Shown here: one piece after another, positions 20,301 through 27,862 of the stretch | Position numbering within the stretch: the stretch's first letter is position 1 | Layout of the letters: every line of letters begins with the position of its first letter | NCBI GenBank assembly: GCA_035416745.1 | Contig: DAOLNV010000004.1 | Location: 1 to 64,000, forward strand | Source: Candidatus Hydrogenedentota bacterium | GTDB taxonomy: Bacteria > Hydrogenedentota > Hydrogenedentia > Hydrogenedentales > SLHB01 | Reading direction: 5' to 3' | DNA: 64,000 nt | Notes under the pieces: generated by a model | Seen by the model: only the letters and a program-made list of their open reading frames with translations | What the model was told of the DNA's origin: nothing | The model's database searches: none | Program-made: the position numbers and the translations under genes

Positions 20301-20386
20301 CTGTCGAAATTCCAGCGGCCCGCCAGGCCCGCGTCCGTTGCCCCCGCCACGCATGCCCACACCAGCAAACCCGCCATGCATGTCAT
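17315..20386 (-). CDS. Secreted LamG-domain glycoside-hydrolase-like protein
   Basis: This 1023-residue exported protein starts with a signal peptide (CMAGLLVWACVAGATDA). Residues about 20-215 form a LamG/concanavalin-type domain (AGRWNFDSDD, LDSSGNANHG, GPVTLEAWVHPE, HLVGTFDGAALSLYVNG, PGLVDDVRVYSRALAAGEV). A beta-rich middle region (about 230-560) precedes a probable TIM-barrel part (about 565-900: AYVSVGCLGYPPD, FHIAHSLYTTN, SMFADGFTHGYGG, GGVVICNSYPGTR). I cannot name a GH family. ATG at 20386 was chosen because it has AGGAGG 7 nt upstream, and because the promoter at 20425-20453 would place an ATG at 20422 at or before the transcript start. Confidence 0.8.
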   Translation of the reverse strand: MTCMAGLLVWACVAGATDAGLAGRWNFDSDDAAGLLVLDSSGNANHGQLRGARWVPQGDGHALRFSGGDQYVDMGSPEALNITGPVTLEAWVHPERIPDAEPGILGKSFGSYGLTWYKDGSCYWYVGSGGNKCHAPVATGAWFHLVGTFDGAALSLYVNGALADTAKSEFDAIPPDTTFQIGRIRANTGSDAPTAGFPGLVDDVRVYSRALAAGEVLDHYNAEAAQYGGPSASNEIAVTAYPYFSEERIYADLDCSRLFPRPKELRATLALKREGDAGPVEGQEFVLTQDNLVQRDVVFEAAERGSYTLVARVEEKGKLRAEKAVAVPFPGAFEIPEPGQETSRTLEAPPAPLECGVTMHERGGFSVEAGGYSYRVASTYSYPHGGFNAFSAGEDSAPNPEPAWSVAVDQGGGLAARAEGAFYRVERAIEPNGNRVWIKDTITNLTGAPIGIMVSNHIELGGHAAVSCSPVPNPSIFVSVDGQGIGMVALDDVYLEHYATFFEDEMAGIRDHAFALDANASYTVEWAVYVNATGDYYDFINDVRRDLGVNRRIEGSFAFIDRREPPTREYVERRGLAYVSVGCLGYPPDNPGLSLEGFEFVEYPQEMALLKKQFAEIRERFPGIQTMFHIAHSLYTTNKPEELFPDSRVVDANGSQTMYGGDNPDYYSHYFSKENVDAGYRWYIFYPTMENTYGKAMLDAIDIMLDKIGCTSMFADGFTHGYGGRFTYNTWDGHTAEIEPETKTITRQYASVNLLAQEVLVRVARKVEAAGGVVICNSYPGTRTVHNENVLYCIESASGDAQLVRLHLVPGPTALGNHIRLQNGSARDIYDDIRSKLHYGGLYFYYGDKEAPHPLATVHMYPITPMELHEGWVKGEERIITTLEGVYGWPSESDLHRVYRYDGRGIEVEHGWYSTVRGGKVSTRVEPGFNELAIVERVPMSIESEAPVNVLIRRYDGGAVLLGLRAQGEIRLTVRDGAFPVAEGKRYLIKQGDETQEALAQAGGVFTINCAARTRELEITPMG

Positions 20387-20424
20387 AGCGCCGCCTCCTA
20401 TCGTAAGAACAGACCCGTGCATTG

Positions 20425-20453
20425 AGCCTAGCGAACGGCGCGGCTGCCGTCAA
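20425..20453 (-). promoter_or_regulatory. Probable promoter of the LamG gene
   Basis: On the minus strand TTGACG (20448-20453) is followed after 17 bp by TAGGCT (20425-20430). The predicted start of transcription near 20418 lies between two candidate ATGs and supports the downstream one at 20386. Confidence 0.5.
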
Positions 20454-20776
20454 TCGCCCCGGCACACGATGAGACGAATGGCACAAATGGGGCCTATGGG
20501 CTCTACACATCGTTGAGACTGCGCATGGTCCGGTAAGCAGCGGGGCTTCTTGCACCCCGGTGGACGGGCACGTCCATGGATCAGTTCGCGGGCCGAAAAG
20601 CCTACACTTCCTTCTCCTCTCAAATGTGAGACCAGTAAGACAGCGCGGGGCTCTGTGATCTGCCTTGAACACCTTCCCCCGGGACCGTACACTTAGCGCT
20701 TTGGCAACGATATAGGAGGCGAGAGGCGCTTGTCCCAAAGGGCCCCGCCCAAACACAGCACGGAGACGTTAGAGCG
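20454..20776 (+). promoter_or_regulatory. Divergent intergenic region with promoter for the sugar isomerase gene
   Basis: No gene is apparent here. A plus-strand promoter candidate is TTGAAC (20665-20670), 17 bp, TACACT (20688-20693), giving a leader of about 75 nt before the ATG at 20777. Confidence 0.45.
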
Positions 20777-21661
20777 ATGTACCTTTCCATACGCGATATG
20801 ATGGTGGCGAGAGACGAGTTTCCGAGTCCGCTCGCGGGGCTGCGGCACTTGGCCGTGGAATTCGTCGAGGTGAAGCTGTCGCAGGAATTCCAGGTCTACG
20901 CGATGGATTCGAAGGAGATGCTCACGCTGGCCTCCGACGATGACGCGAAGGCCTACAAGAAACATCTGGAAGGCCTGGGTATCACGGCATGCTGTTTCCT
21001 GACAGCCAAGGATTTCAGCGCGGGCGATACCGAGTCCAACATCGCCTGGGTAGCCCGCGCCATCGAGTTGGCGGACATCATGGGCATGGCGGCGGTCCGA
21101 ATCGACAGCGCCATGTCGAAGGAACGCGAACTGGATTTCGAGGCGCGAGTGAAGTTGTTCGCCGAAGGTTTGGGCGGAGCGCTCGAGCGCACGGCAGGGT
21201 CGAAGGTCGCGCTCGGCATCGAGAACCATGGGTTCCAGGGCAATAACCTCGCCTTCCAGCTGAATGTCTACCAGACCGTGAGCTCAGACCGCCTGGGCGC
21301 TACTATGGACACCGGAAACTTCTACTGGCGCGGGTATCCTCTGTCGGAAGTCTACGGGATCCTCCGCATTCTTGCGCCGTACGCAAAACATACGCATCTG
21401 AAGAACATCAAATATCCCGCGGACAAACGCGAAGCCACTCGCGAAGCGGGCTGGGAATACGGCACATACGCCTGTCCGCTCGACGAGGGCGACATCAATC
21501 ACGCCAAGGTGCTCCGCTTGCTCGCGGACGCGGGTTATGACGGCGACATCTGCATCGAGAATGAGTCGCTCGAACACTACAAGACGCCCGGCGAGCGCAT
21601 CGAGGTCATCGAGCGCGATGTGGCGCACTGCAGGGCAATTATCGAAGATCTTAACCTTTGA
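20777..21661 (+). CDS. Sugar phosphate isomerase/epimerase, TIM barrel
   Basis: This 294-residue protein is a second AP-endonuclease-2/xylose-isomerase-like TIM barrel, only distantly similar to the one at 15222. Family features are the ordered metal-ligand strands: KVALGIENHGFQG (Glu), GATMDTGNFYW (Asp), HTHLKNIKYP (His) and GDICIENESLEHY (Glu). Such enzymes isomerise or epimerise sugars or inositol derivatives. Its stop codon lies 20 nt before the GTG of the next gene, so the two are probably cotranscribed. Confidence 0.88.
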   Translation: MYLSIRDMMVARDEFPSPLAGLRHLAVEFVEVKLSQEFQVYAMDSKEMLTLASDDDAKAYKKHLEGLGITACCFLTAKDFSAGDTESNIAWVARAIELADIMGMAAVRIDSAMSKERELDFEARVKLFAEGLGGALERTAGSKVALGIENHGFQGNNLAFQLNVYQTVSSDRLGATMDTGNFYWRGYPLSEVYGILRILAPYAKHTHLKNIKYPADKREATREAGWEYGTYACPLDEGDINHAKVLRLLADAGYDGDICIENESLEHYKTPGERIEVIERDVAHCRAIIEDLNL

Positions 21662-21681
21662 CCACTGCGCGAGGAGGCTCC

Positions 21682-22290
21682 GTGGGCGACGAAAAACCGG
21701 CTGCTGCAAAACCGTCCTGGCGCGGATTTGCATTTCTCGTCGCTGGGTTGCTTCTTGCGCTGGGAGCGAGTGTTCTGGCCCAGCGCACCGGGCTGGGGAA
21801 AAGCCTCGAGCTCGACTTCAAGGGAATACGCGCTGTCGGTACCGCCGAACCGATGGGCGACGACTACAACATCCGGTACGAACACCCCGACGGCACCATC
21901 TTCAGGCGTCTCTATACCGGCCGGCTGAGCGGGGAGCCGTTGCCTCAGGGAAAACTCGAGATCGCGATCGCCTTTGACCCCGAGGAGCCCAGCCGCTTTC
22001 AACCCGCGGGCCTCTCGTATCTCCCCGGCGTCGCTGCGTTGACAATGTTCATCGCAGGCATGTGGTGCGTGCTTAAGGGACGCTCCGCCATGCGCCGCCA
22101 TTATCTCAAAGCGACAGGAAAACTGGACGACGGGAACCAAAGGAAGAAACCCCCGTCAGGCAAACCGGCCCCCGACATCGCGCGCCGCAAGACAATGCGC
22201 ATCGTCCTCGCTATTGCCATCGCCCTGGCTCTGCTCGTGCTGTTCTACGGCTGCCCGCAACTCAACATCCCGGGGATTCAAAGAAACTGA
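21682..22290 (+). CDS. Membrane protein of unknown function, DUF3592-like topology
   Basis: I do not recognise this 202-residue protein with certainty. It has a membrane segment at about residues 13-31, a roughly 75-residue soluble beta-rich part (VGTAEPMGDDYNIRYEHPDG, GKLEIAIAFDPEEPSRFQP), a second membrane segment (LPGVAALTMFIAGMWCVL), a basic linker and a third (IVLAIAIALALLVLFYG). TM-soluble-TM with a Y-x-F-x-DPE-type region resembles DUF3592. The GTG at 21682 follows GAGGAGG by 4 nt; a TTG at 21658 would overlap the previous stop codon. Function is unknown. Confidence 0.6.
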   Translation: MGDEKPAAAKPSWRGFAFLVAGLLLALGASVLAQRTGLGKSLELDFKGIRAVGTAEPMGDDYNIRYEHPDGTIFRRLYTGRLSGEPLPQGKLEIAIAFDPEEPSRFQPAGLSYLPGVAALTMFIAGMWCVLKGRSAMRRHYLKATGKLDDGNQRKKPPSGKPAPDIARRKTMRIVLAIAIALALLVLFYGCPQLNIPGIQRN

Positions 22291-22451
22291 CCCAAGGTTT
22301 TGCACAGCAAGAACGCGCGGCCTGTCCCCCCAAAGCCATCGGCTGCCGTGGCCAATGTCGGGATACCCCCCTCCTCAAGCGCTTCGCGTGACTCGCTCGC
22401 GCCGGCAATCTCGCAAGCCCCTGCCTGAGCGCGCCTGTCCGTTCTTCCGGC

Positions 22452-23792
22452 CTAGACCTGTTCCGGCACCACGTACGGTTCGCGGTACGTGCGTTTGACC
22501 AGGCCGTTGGCTTCGTCGTCGTTCACGAAACCCTCGGTAGCGGGGTCGATTTGCAGACGGCGCCCTGTGCGGTAGGCGATGTTGCCGTAGTGGCACAGCA
22601 GCGTCGAGAGGTGCAGTTTCTCGATGTCGCCGGCGGGCAGTTCGCGCGACCGCACGCAGTCAATGAAATTGGCGATGTGGCCAAGGTTGGCCGCGGTGAA
22701 TTCGCCGTGAGTAACGTTGACGGACTTCCCGTCGGCATCGAACGCTTCCCATCCCCCGCCGTGACGGCCCATATACATGATTTGCTTGCTGCCGTAGATC
22801 TCGACACGCGTACCGCTGAACGGCCAGTTCGGCAGGGTATCCAGGTCACGGATTTCCATGGGCGTCTTGCGCATGTAAGGCGCCCACAGGACTTCCTCGA
22901 ACACCATGGTGAGCCCGTCAAAATCGTAGATCACCGAATGCGTGTCAGGGCATTCCTGGTCGTCGTCGAAGAAGAGTTTCCCCCCGCCCGACGTGACATA
23001 TTTCGGGTAGGTCTTGTCGATGAGCCAGCGGGCGATGTCCATCTGGTGCACGCCGTCGTTGATGATGTCCCCGCCCGAAAAATCCCAGAACCAGTGCCAG
23101 TTGTAGTGGAACCGGTTGGGATTGAAAGGACGGTTGGGCGCCGGCCCGAGCCACAAATCGTAGTCCACGCCTTCGGGCGGGGTGCCGTCGGGCTTTTTCC
23201 CGATGGGACCCCGTTCCTTGCTGTTGATTACCCGCGCGAAATGAACCGTGCCAAACGCTTCCGAGCGGATGTAGTCGAAGGCCTTGTAGCAGTAGGAAGC
23301 GCTCCGGTTTTGCGCCCCGACCTGGACGATGCGGCCATACTTCCGCGCCGCCTCGACCATCTTGCGGCTCTCCCAGATGCAGTGCGAGGTCGGTTTTTCC
23401 ACGTAGACGTCTTTGCCGGCCTGGCAGGCCCAGATCGTACCCAAGGCATGCCAGTGGTCGGGCGTCGCGTTGATGATGACGTCAACGTCCTTGTCGTCCA
23501 GCACTTCCTTAATGTTCTGGACGCATTTCGGCGCCTTGCCCTGGGTATCTTCGATCAACTTGGACCGGTCTTTGAAGATGCGGCTGTCGACATCACAGAT
23601 ATAGGCCAATTCGACGTCGTCGCGCTGCGCGAACCATTCGCCCAGGTAACGGCCCCGCCCGAGCATGCCCATGCTGGCGGCGATGATCTTCTCGTTGGCG
23701 CCCAATGCGTTGATGGAAAAGACGCCCGCGCTGGCGGCCGCCGCAACCTTCCCGGTCTTGCTGAAGAATTCACGCCGGTTCATCGATTTCAT
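22452..23792 (-). CDS. Gfo/Idh/MocA family oxidoreductase with Tat-type leader
   Basis: This 446-residue enzyme has an RR leader (MNRREFFSKTGKVAAAASAG), suggesting export in folded form with its NAD(P) cofactor. The N-terminal Rossmann part contains GMLGRGRYLGEWFAQ and AYICDVDS. The family motif EKP appears in VYVEKPTSHCIWE, and the substrate-side DGVHQMDIARWLI with its His is also present. The C-terminal half is the usual open beta-sheet domain. Homologues oxidise sugars or open and remodel glycans by way of 3-keto intermediates. The start follows GAGGAG by 7 nt. It is convergent with the membrane protein gene at 21682. Confidence 0.92.
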   Translation of the reverse strand: MKSMNRREFFSKTGKVAAAASAGVFSINALGANEKIIAASMGMLGRGRYLGEWFAQRDDVELAYICDVDSRIFKDRSKLIEDTQGKAPKCVQNIKEVLDDKDVDVIINATPDHWHALGTIWACQAGKDVYVEKPTSHCIWESRKMVEAARKYGRIVQVGAQNRSASYCYKAFDYIRSEAFGTVHFARVINSKERGPIGKKPDGTPPEGVDYDLWLGPAPNRPFNPNRFHYNWHWFWDFSGGDIINDGVHQMDIARWLIDKTYPKYVTSGGGKLFFDDDQECPDTHSVIYDFDGLTMVFEEVLWAPYMRKTPMEIRDLDTLPNWPFSGTRVEIYGSKQIMYMGRHGGGWEAFDADGKSVNVTHGEFTAANLGHIANFIDCVRSRELPAGDIEKLHLSTLLCHYGNIAYRTGRRLQIDPATEGFVNDDEANGLVKRTYREPYVVPEQV

Positions 23793-23970
23793 GAACGGTC
23801 TCCTCATGTCCCGACACGTATCCCGGCACGCAAGTGCGTGCGGACTTTCGGGGCTGCGCCCAACTTCGGCCAGATAAGACTTGCGTCATACACGCGGTTA
23901 CGATAGCAAAAGCGCGTTCAACATGCGAATCGAAGGTTCAAGGCTCGGTAAGCCGAAGAGGACCCCGCGA

Positions 23971-24003
23971 GAAAACAGCGCGCGCTCCCCAAAGAGCGCG
24001 CGC
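23971..24003 (-). terminator. Rho-independent terminator of the first prepilin-like gene
   Basis: On the minus strand GCGCGCGCTC (24003-23994), a 6-nt loop and GAGCGCGCGC (23987-23978) form a 10-bp stem followed by a GTTTTC tract. The same stem sequence ends two other prepilin-like genes, at 25250-25282 and 37071-37105. Confidence 0.8.
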
Positions 24004-24046
24004 CGTCGTACATCCGTTTTTGGCCGCAAACTGGCCCTGTGATCTA

Positions 24047-25003
24047 TTAATAAGAAGTCAGCAAACCTATCAGAGCGAAGGTCACGTTCACCGGCATTTC
24101 TTCGCTCGGATACCGCACGAACTCGACGTGCCCGTCCATATAAAGCACATTGCTGCCGCCGGGAATGTGGTTGAAGTTCCAGGTCACCGTGGCAATCGTG
24201 TCCCACATCACCGCGAGCTCGCTCTGAGCCTGGGCGCTGCCGGCGGGATTGTTGATGTCCGTGATGAAGAACCGCTCGATGCCTTCCCGGAGCCGGTAGA
24301 GCGTATCCGAGGACGGTCCGCCCACCACGCTGTAATCCAGGTTCATGTCGTTGTCCGCGACATTCATGAACTGCTGAAGCAACGCGATGGAGTCAGGATT
24401 GGCCGCATTTATCGCGATCTGATACCACAGCAGCGGCTGAACCGGAACCATGGTCAACGGGTCAACGTTCGGAGGCAGAGATACCCCAACGGCCGCTGCG
24501 GCGAGTCCCACGTTAATCTGGTACGGCGAGTTGTTGTCGCTGTCGTCGAATGCCCAGCCATAGTAGTTGTAAGCATACGACGCCGGCCACCAATGCGCGC
24601 ACACATCCGGCAATCCGTTGTCGTCCAGGTCCGGGTCCAGAATGCACTGCCCGGCTGCCGTGTACATCTGCTCGGCCTTGAGCCGTGTGCTGGATGGGCA
24701 GACGTAGATGTTGGGGTCGGTCAGGTACTCAGGATAAATCTGAGAAGACAACGGGGTAACAATAAAACCGGTGGGTGCGCAACTGCTCTGGCCCTGGTAC
24801 ATGATGGTCGGCCATCTCTCGCCCTTGCTTTCGTTCGCGTACATCTTGAACACGAGGCCGAACTGTTTCAGGTTGTTGGCGCAACTGGCACGCCGGGCCG
24901 CTTCGCGCGCACGGGCCAATGCGGGCAGAAGAATGGCCGCAAGGATGCCGATGATCGCGATAACGACCAGCAATTCAATGAGTGTAAATCCCTTTCTCTT
25001 CAT
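24047..25003 (-). CDS. Prepilin-like protein with N-terminal methylation motif and C-terminal H...DG motif (paralogue 1)
   Basis: This 318-residue protein begins with the type IV prepilin leader KRKGFTLIELLVVIAIIGIL: cleavage is expected after Gly, with Phe+1 and Glu+5. The helix continues into the conserved AREAARRASCANNLKQFG. The middle (about residues 65-215) is unlike the other copies. The core YRLREGIERFFITDINNPAG and the C-terminal FNHIPGGSNVLYMDGH are shared by all seven. It would be an inner-membrane pseudopilin processed by a prepilin peptidase. A near-perfect AAGGAGG precedes the ATG. Function beyond pseudopilin type is not known for this family. Confidence 0.93.
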   Translation of the reverse strand: MKRKGFTLIELLVVIAIIGILAAILLPALARAREAARRASCANNLKQFGLVFKMYANESKGERWPTIMYQGQSSCAPTGFIVTPLSSQIYPEYLTDPNIYVCPSSTRLKAEQMYTAAGQCILDPDLDDNGLPDVCAHWWPASYAYNYYGWAFDDSDNNSPYQINVGLAAAAVGVSLPPNVDPLTMVPVQPLLWYQIAINAANPDSIALLQQFMNVADNDMNLDYSVVGGPSSDTLYRLREGIERFFITDINNPAGSAQAQSELAVMWDTIATVTWNFNHIPGGSNVLYMDGHVEFVRYPSEEMPVNVTFALIGLLTSY

Positions 25004-25081
25004 TTGATGACCTCCTTTACGATGACTTGAGAATCACGCCGGGTATCCGCCTGACTCCACAATGACTCAGGCCCACCAATC

Positions 25082-25110
25082 AGAATACCTTGGAAAAATC
25101 ATTTCCGCAA
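25082..25110 (-). promoter_or_regulatory. Probable promoter of prepilin paralogue 1
   Basis: On the minus strand TTGCGG (25105-25110), 17 bp and TATTCT (25082-25087). The leader to the ATG is about 72 nt. It contains an inverted repeat GCCTGA / TCAGGC (within 25045-25075) and no GGAGG element of the kind seen in the plus-strand array. Confidence 0.45.
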
Positions 25111-25249
25111 GGTTGTTCTTTCGGGATTTTAGTAGCTCTCACAGACAACTGCCTGGAAAGACAGGCACAGGCCCTGTTCAAACGGACTCCGATTCTCCCG
25201 GGCTTGCTGAGTGCCAGCTTCTTACCTTGGCGACATGGCCCGGCCACGC

Positions 25250-25282
25250 AAACAACAAGCGCGCGCTCCGAAGAGCGCGCGC
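25250..25282 (-). terminator. Rho-independent terminator of prepilin paralogue 2
   Basis: The stem GCGCGCGCTC / GAGCGCGCGC occupies 25259-25282 with a 4-nt CGAA loop (TTCG on the transcript), followed on the minus strand by TTGTTGTTT. The stem is identical to those at 23978 and 37071. Confidence 0.8.
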
Positions 25283-25322
25283 TCGGGTTGGTGCTGGTAT
25301 TGGAAAATCGAACCGCTTAGCG

Positions 25323-26267
25323 TCACGGGGGATTGAGCACGCCGCTCATCAAATCCATCATCTGCACGTATGCCTTGCAGACCGGCCATTCGCTCGGGTA
25401 GCGGACGAATTCGACGTGCCCGTCCATGAACAGCACGTTACCGCCGCCGGGGATGTGGTTGAAGTAACTCTCGACACCCTTTGCAGCAGTCCACACCGAG
25501 TCCCACATCACCGGAACTTCGGTCTGGGCAATGGCGCTGCCCGCCGGGTTGTTGATGTCGGTGATGAAGAACCGCTCGATGCCTTCACGAAGACGGTAGC
25601 AGGTCACATCCTTGCCCGTGTCGCTCGCGTAGCTGATATCGCCTTCAAACGAGTTCCAGGGGGTGCCATTCCCAAAGTTGAAAACAGCGGAGAGACTGAC
25701 AAGATCTTCGTTCCCCGTGCCGGCAGCCACGCCCGTGAAAACGGTCTGGACCGCGAAGAGGAACCCATAGTCAAACGTGGCTGGCATATCGTTGACATCC
25801 GTTCCCGGCATGATGACGTACTCGTCCTTCATGGCCCAGCCATAGTAGGTGTACGACACTTCCCAGAAATCGCAGGGCTGGACGCTGCCGTCGGCATTCC
25901 GCCAATACTGGTCGGCCCGTGCCTGGGCATCGGCGTCCGATGGGCAAAGAATGATGTTGTCGTCGGTCATGTACTCGGGGTATACCGACGGGCCGTTAAA
26001 GAACTGGTTGTGGTCGTTGGGGTCTCCGCAAGGACCAGTCCCCGCATCATACGGATGCGCCTTAATCAAGCTCGGCCACTTTTCGCCTTGGGCCTCGTTC
26101 GCATACATCTTGAAAATCAGGCCCATCTGCTTCAGGTTGTTTGCGCAGCTCGCGCGCCGGGCCGCTTCGCGCGCACGGGCCAATGCGGGCAGAAGAATGG
26201 CCGCAAGGATGCCGATGATCGCGATAACGACCAGCAATTCAATCAATGTGAACCCTCGTCTTCTCAT
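25323..26267 (-). CDS. Prepilin-like protein with C-terminal H...DG motif (paralogue 2)
   Basis: This 314-residue protein has the leader RRRGFTLIELLVVIAIIG and the AREAARRASCANNLKQMG helix. Its central region (CDFWEVSYTYYGW, ...YGFLFAVQTVFTG, NFGNGTPWNSFEGDISYASD) and C-terminal half are close to 90% identical by eye to the protein at 36081, in the opposite orientation about 10 kb away. It ends with FNHIPGGGNVLFMDGH and the RYPSEWPVC segment. The ATG follows GAGGAGG. The gene has its own promoter at 26341 and its own terminator, so it is a single-gene unit. Confidence 0.93.
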   Translation of the reverse strand: MRRRGFTLIELLVVIAIIGILAAILLPALARAREAARRASCANNLKQMGLIFKMYANEAQGEKWPSLIKAHPYDAGTGPCGDPNDHNQFFNGPSVYPEYMTDDNIILCPSDADAQARADQYWRNADGSVQPCDFWEVSYTYYGWAMKDEYVIMPGTDVNDMPATFDYGFLFAVQTVFTGVAAGTGNEDLVSLSAVFNFGNGTPWNSFEGDISYASDTGKDVTCYRLREGIERFFITDINNPAGSAIAQTEVPVMWDSVWTAAKGVESYFNHIPGGGNVLFMDGHVEFVRYPSEWPVCKAYVQMMDLMSGVLNPP

Positions 26268-26340
26268 GTTATCAATCCTCCTCGTTGTTCAAAACACCTG
26301 TGACACCACGATACCTGTAATGCCCGTACCAGCCAGAATA

Positions 26341-26370
26341 ATTATGACTCTGGGTCAGGGTTCTTGTCAA
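26341..26370 (-). promoter_or_regulatory. Sigma70-type promoter of prepilin paralogue 2
   Basis: On the minus strand TTGACA (26365-26370), 18 bp and CATAAT (26341-26346). The leader is about 67 nt, far shorter than those of the plus-strand copies. A TGACG half-site occurs just upstream of the -35. Confidence 0.65.
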
Positions 26371-26895
26371 CTCCTTCACGTCATGGCAATTCCCCCTATA
26401 GACACCGGGCTTGTAGAAAGGAAATCCCGTAGTGCGCGTGGCAACGGTCTGCATTTGCGAACATTGGTCGGTTCAGCGCGGAAAGGTAGAGGAAAAATTT
26501 CCATGTTGTGATTGCCAGCATTGCGGCCCGCACGGCCCATCAAGAAGCCCGGTTTCAGACGCGGCAGGAATGTCGCGCTTACATAGCCAATCAGTCTTGA
26601 TGGGCAATTTACAGACCTTTGGTCATAAAACTCCGCGCATGACCGCCGCCCGAAAGAGAACAGACCCAGAAATAGGTTGTGCGAGGGAAAAACAGGACCG
26701 CAAGAGTCCTGTGCCACCCCAGCAGATACCATGAAATATATGCAAAACATGTATTCTGCGAAGCCCTCCAGCCCCATGGCCTGTGAACACGGACCGCCTG
26801 ACACAAGACCTGGGGCTACAAGTCAGCCTCGTCATACGGGTGGCGAGAACGTGTCAAGTTGAGCCACGGGGGCGCGACCCGTAAGATACGGTGTC
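26371..26895. other. Long gene-free interval
   Basis: About 520 nt without a convincing coding region. Short reading frames on both strands have no ribosome site and no protein-like composition. The one clear structure is a minus-strand terminator-like hairpin at 26686-26712, which ends no annotated gene. Confidence 0.4.
26686..26712 (-). terminator. Orphan rho-independent terminator-like hairpin
   Basis: On the minus strand ACAGGAC, a 7-nt loop and GTCCTGT form a perfect 7-bp stem (26712-26692) followed directly by TTTTCCC. No gene lies upstream on that strand before the start of the divergent DCC gene at 26896, so it may end a short non-coding transcript. Confidence 0.55.
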
Positions 26896-27318
26896 ATGGA
26901 CCGTGCTACGCTCATTTATGATGGCGAATGCCCGTTTTGCCGCCGTGCGGCGGCATGGGCCCTGCAGCATGCCCGCGAGAACGCGCTCGAGGCGCTGCCG
27001 TGCCAGGATGCCGAGCGCGAGCGCCGTTTTCCGGAAATTACCCGCGAACAGTGCATGGCGGCCATGCAGTTGGTGACGCCCGACGGCCGGGTGTATGCCG
27101 GAGACCAGGCCCTGCCTGTGCTGATGGAACGGATGCAGGGGTGGCGCTGGGCCGCGCGGGTTCTGCGCTGGCCGGTGTTCCGCCATGCATCGCCGGGGGT
27201 CTATCGCTGGTTCGCCACACGCCGCTACGCGCTGGCCGCGATCGCGGGGCATGAGCGCAGAGAATCCTGCAACAGCAAGGCTGAAAAGACCTGCAACGAA
27301 GGGGAAAAACGTGAGTAA
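26896..27318 (+). CDS. DUF393 / DCC-family thiol-disulfide oxidoreductase-like protein
   Basis: This 140-residue protein opens with LIYDGECPFCRRA, the D-G-x-C-P-x-C motif of the DCC (DUF393) family, which resembles thioredoxin-fold oxidoreductases. The family PD..vy.G..Al phrase appears as TPDGRVYAGDQALPVLME, followed by W..A..LRWPVFR and a C-terminal YRWFATRRYALA helix. The reaction and partner are unknown. Its 3' end overlaps the next gene by 8 nt, so the two are translationally linked. Confidence 0.88.
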   Translation: MDRATLIYDGECPFCRRAAAWALQHARENALEALPCQDAERERRFPEITREQCMAAMQLVTPDGRVYAGDQALPVLMERMQGWRWAARVLRWPVFRHASPGVYRWFATRRYALAAIAGHERRESCNSKAEKTCNEGEKRE

Positions 27319-27811
27319 CGACGGAATAACCTACCTTCCCAATTCAAAACCTTGTTTCATCTGCGGTGAAGATAACGCAGCCGGCGTCCAGACGCGATTC
27401 TACATCGAAAACGGCATTGTCAAAGCGCCGTTCACGGGCAAGCCGCACCATTGCGGGTTCGACAACGTTGTACACGGCGGCATTGTCGCGGCGATCCTCG
27501 ACGAGTGCATGGGCTGGGCCGTAGCCCGCGAAGTTCACCGCATGTGTTTCACCGGCGAATTGACCATCCGCTACCTCAAACCCGTTCCCGCCAACCGGCC
27601 CATGACCGCCTGTTCGGAAGTCTGCAAGGCTACCCGCCGGATGGGGACCGCCCGTGGATGGCTCGTCGATCAAGAGGGAACCGAGTACGCCCGCGCCGAA
27701 GGCCGGTTTATTCCGCTTTCCGCCGAGGGCACGCTCGAGGTCGACGACAACCTGGTCTACCGTGGCGGCGAAGAACGTGTGTTTGACTGCCTGCGGGAAA
27801 GACCCCGGTAG
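27311..27811 (+). CDS. PaaI-like hotdog-fold thioesterase
   Basis: This 166-residue protein has the hotdog thioesterase pattern: an N-terminal CFICGEDN segment with a CxxC pair, the helix entry VVHGGIVAAILDECMGWA with the active-site HGG and acidic Asp/Glu, then GELTIRYLKPVPANRP and a final beta strand AEGRFIPL. Such enzymes hydrolyse acyl-CoA or acyl-ACP thioesters. I placed the start at the GTG at 27311 after AAGGGG; the longer frame upstream merely overlaps the DCC gene. A chelating role for the Cys pair is possible but unproven. Confidence 0.85.
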   Translation: MSNDGITYLPNSKPCFICGEDNAAGVQTRFYIENGIVKAPFTGKPHHCGFDNVVHGGIVAAILDECMGWAVAREVHRMCFTGELTIRYLKPVPANRPMTACSEVCKATRRMGTARGWLVDQEGTEYARAEGRFIPLSAEGTLEVDDNLVYRGGEERVFDCLRERPR

Positions 27812-27862
27812 CGCCCGGCCTCGCGCCAAACGGTTCTTGTTCGTCCGTCACAAGCCCGGATG

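Noticed and set aside
20387..20422. Upstream ATG at 20422 as start of the LamG gene
   Set aside because: It lies at or before the predicted transcript start and has no ribosome site; the ATG at 20386 has AGGAGG.
25210..25245. Possible sigma54 promoter (TGGCAC element) before prepilin paralogue 1
   Set aside because: The -12 TTGC element is absent at the right spacing; a 17-bp sigma70-like promoter at 25082 fits better.
26376..26804. 142-codon open frame in the gene-free interval, minus strand
   Set aside because: No ribosome site, not protein-like, and it runs through the hairpin terminator at 26686.
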